From positions 15,574,501 through 15,638,500 of the forward strand of contig LR990053.1 of the NCBI GenBank assembly GCA_905147135.1: a stretch of 64,000 nucleotides of DNA, written 5' to 3'. Below are positions 62,956 to 64,000 of the stretch, one piece after another. This stretch comes from Blastobasis lacticolella. Its lineage: Eukaryota; Arthropoda; Insecta; Lepidoptera; Blastobasidae. Position numbers and translations under genes: made by a program. How positions within the stretch are numbered: the stretch's first letter is position 1; each line of letters opens with the position of its first letter. A model generated the notes under the pieces. The model had not been told where the DNA came from. It did no database searches and worked only from the letters and a program-made list of their open reading frames with translations.

Positions 62956-63779
62956 TAACAACAAAAGTGAAGTAGAGTTCAAATTTTGATCTAGGCTAAG
63001 CCACGTCTCGGACGGAGTTTATATAAAATTGTAGATCGGCAATTATATACATTTGGTTCCGTTCGGAACCCGGCCCTGGCACGGTCCGTCTGCTGGAACG
63101 AATGCGTGAGATCTTCCCGCGTTTATCTGTGCCTTTACCTATGTAGGTATATTATATTCAACAAAATTATTTGACCAAGTAAGAATCCGCCATCCAAATG
63201 AACTTAAGGTGGTAATACTCTGATACCCGCGAATCAAAATATCCAAGAATTTGGCTTGGAAAAAAAAAAATTTCACTTTTGCTTGCGTGATACCACTTAA
63301 GAACAAATCTCCAATACATAACTAATTTTACCATTACCTTTTCTAATTGCAGGGGCAATTATAATACTTCCGTATATCGTATAAAATAAAGTCGCTTCCC
63401 ACCGTCTATCCCTATTTAGGCATTGATCTTTAAAACGACTTACAAAGATTTACATGTAATTTTACTTCATAGATATCAAAGTAACTATAAGTTTTGATGG
63501 TTATTTTAGCACGTCAAAAACATAAAATAAACATATGGGTATGTATCAATAGAACAAGCACAGAGGATGTATTATAATTCAACCATTCTCACTAAGTCTC
63601 ACTTGCGGAGGGGCCGTGGCATCCATGTTACAAGTTTAACTTGGTTTGGAGGTCAGTAGGTCCGCCTACGATGGTGTCTACCGTTTTCACAATCAGTAAT
63701 TGTACATATAAGCGTTACCTTAATGTGACTGAAAATGTCATTTGTGCGAATCGTAAATAAATATTATTTATTTGTTTAT

Positions 63780-63935
63780 TATTATTATTTCAACTACGCA
63801 ACGGATTTTAAGGCGGCTTTCAACAATAGATAGAGTGATTCAAGAGAAAGGTTATGGCCAAGAAAAAAGGGTAGGTAGGTGTAAAGTAGGTATGCAAACG
63901 AAGTAGCGCCGGAGCCACTAATATTTTTTTATTTA
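63780..63935 (-). repeat. Helitron-like repeat, inverted
   Basis: CAACTACGCAACGGATTTTAA..GGCGGCTTTCAACAATAGAT..AAAAAAGGGTAGGTAGGTGTA is the inverse of the repeat at 28160-28345. Confidence 0.5.
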
Positions 63936-64000
63936 TGTCATACGTTAGGCAAACAGGCACTGATGGAAAGTGGTCACCACTGCCTATAGACATTAGCAAC
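63928..64000 (-). mobile_element. Family F retroposon, copy 7 (cut by window edge)
   Basis: TTATGTCATACGTTAGGCAAA..GTGGTCACCACTGCCTATAG. Confidence 0.8.

Noticed and set aside
1..64000. CRISPR arrays, operons or phage-like systems
   Set aside because: No regularly spaced repeats with unique spacers and no bacterial gene organisation; the window is insect nuclear DNA.

Overview
The window looks like nuclear DNA of a lepidopteran insect (moth or butterfly). This rests on recognition of repeats common in that order: an RTE-type LINE with a (CAT)n/(ATG)n 3' end, tRNA-headed SINEs, Jockey/CR1-like LINE tails ending in AATAAA, Helitron-like fragments ending CTAGT, and small MITEs. One spliced host gene is also present. 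There are no operons, CRISPR arrays or bacterial signals. The base composition is AT-rich with short GC-rich islands, mostly inside transposable elements.

Layout. 1-3300: a decayed LINE ('LINE A') whose 3' UTR carries a 22-bp minisatellite and an RTE inserted with an 11-bp target-site duplication (TSD). 3450-4700: nested SINE, LINE and RTE fragments. 5205-6069: a very small LTR retrotransposon (TRIM-like) with 278-bp LTRs differing at 2 positions and a primer-binding site matching tRNA-Trp. 6100-10490: scattered SINE, LINE and Helitron-like scraps and a MITE. 10491-11898: a Penelope-like element (RT tail plus GIY-YIG endonuclease) between inverted copies of its own 3' end. 12000-23170: SINEs, LINE tails and MITEs, several nested. 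23230-28127: a nearly complete LINE ('LINE B', same family as LINE A) with ORF1 (Ala/Pro-rich repeats plus an SGNH-hydrolase-like domain) overlapping ORF2 (endonuclease plus reverse transcriptase); one frameshift breaks ORF2 near its start. 28160-47650: nested RTE, SINE, MITE and Helitron-like debris, long palindromes, and a Harbinger-like MITE that still carries a MADF-domain remnant.

48184-56455, minus strand: the only convincing host gene, a six-exon CRAL-TRIO lipid-transfer protein (alpha-tocopherol-transfer-protein-like). It reassembles to 293 codons with every splice phase matching. Its introns are full of transposable elements, some ending within 10-25 bp of a splice site. 56500-64000: more repeats, including a retroposon pair in inverted orientation and two 5S-rRNA-like fragments.

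How the parts relate: the autonomous LINE, RTE and Penelope sequences are likely sources of the truncated copies. One SINE family (called SINE-D here) shares its 3' end with the RTE tails, which suggests RTE machinery moves it. Nesting order and TSDs give a relative chronology. Family letters (E, F, J and so on) are local labels, not database names.
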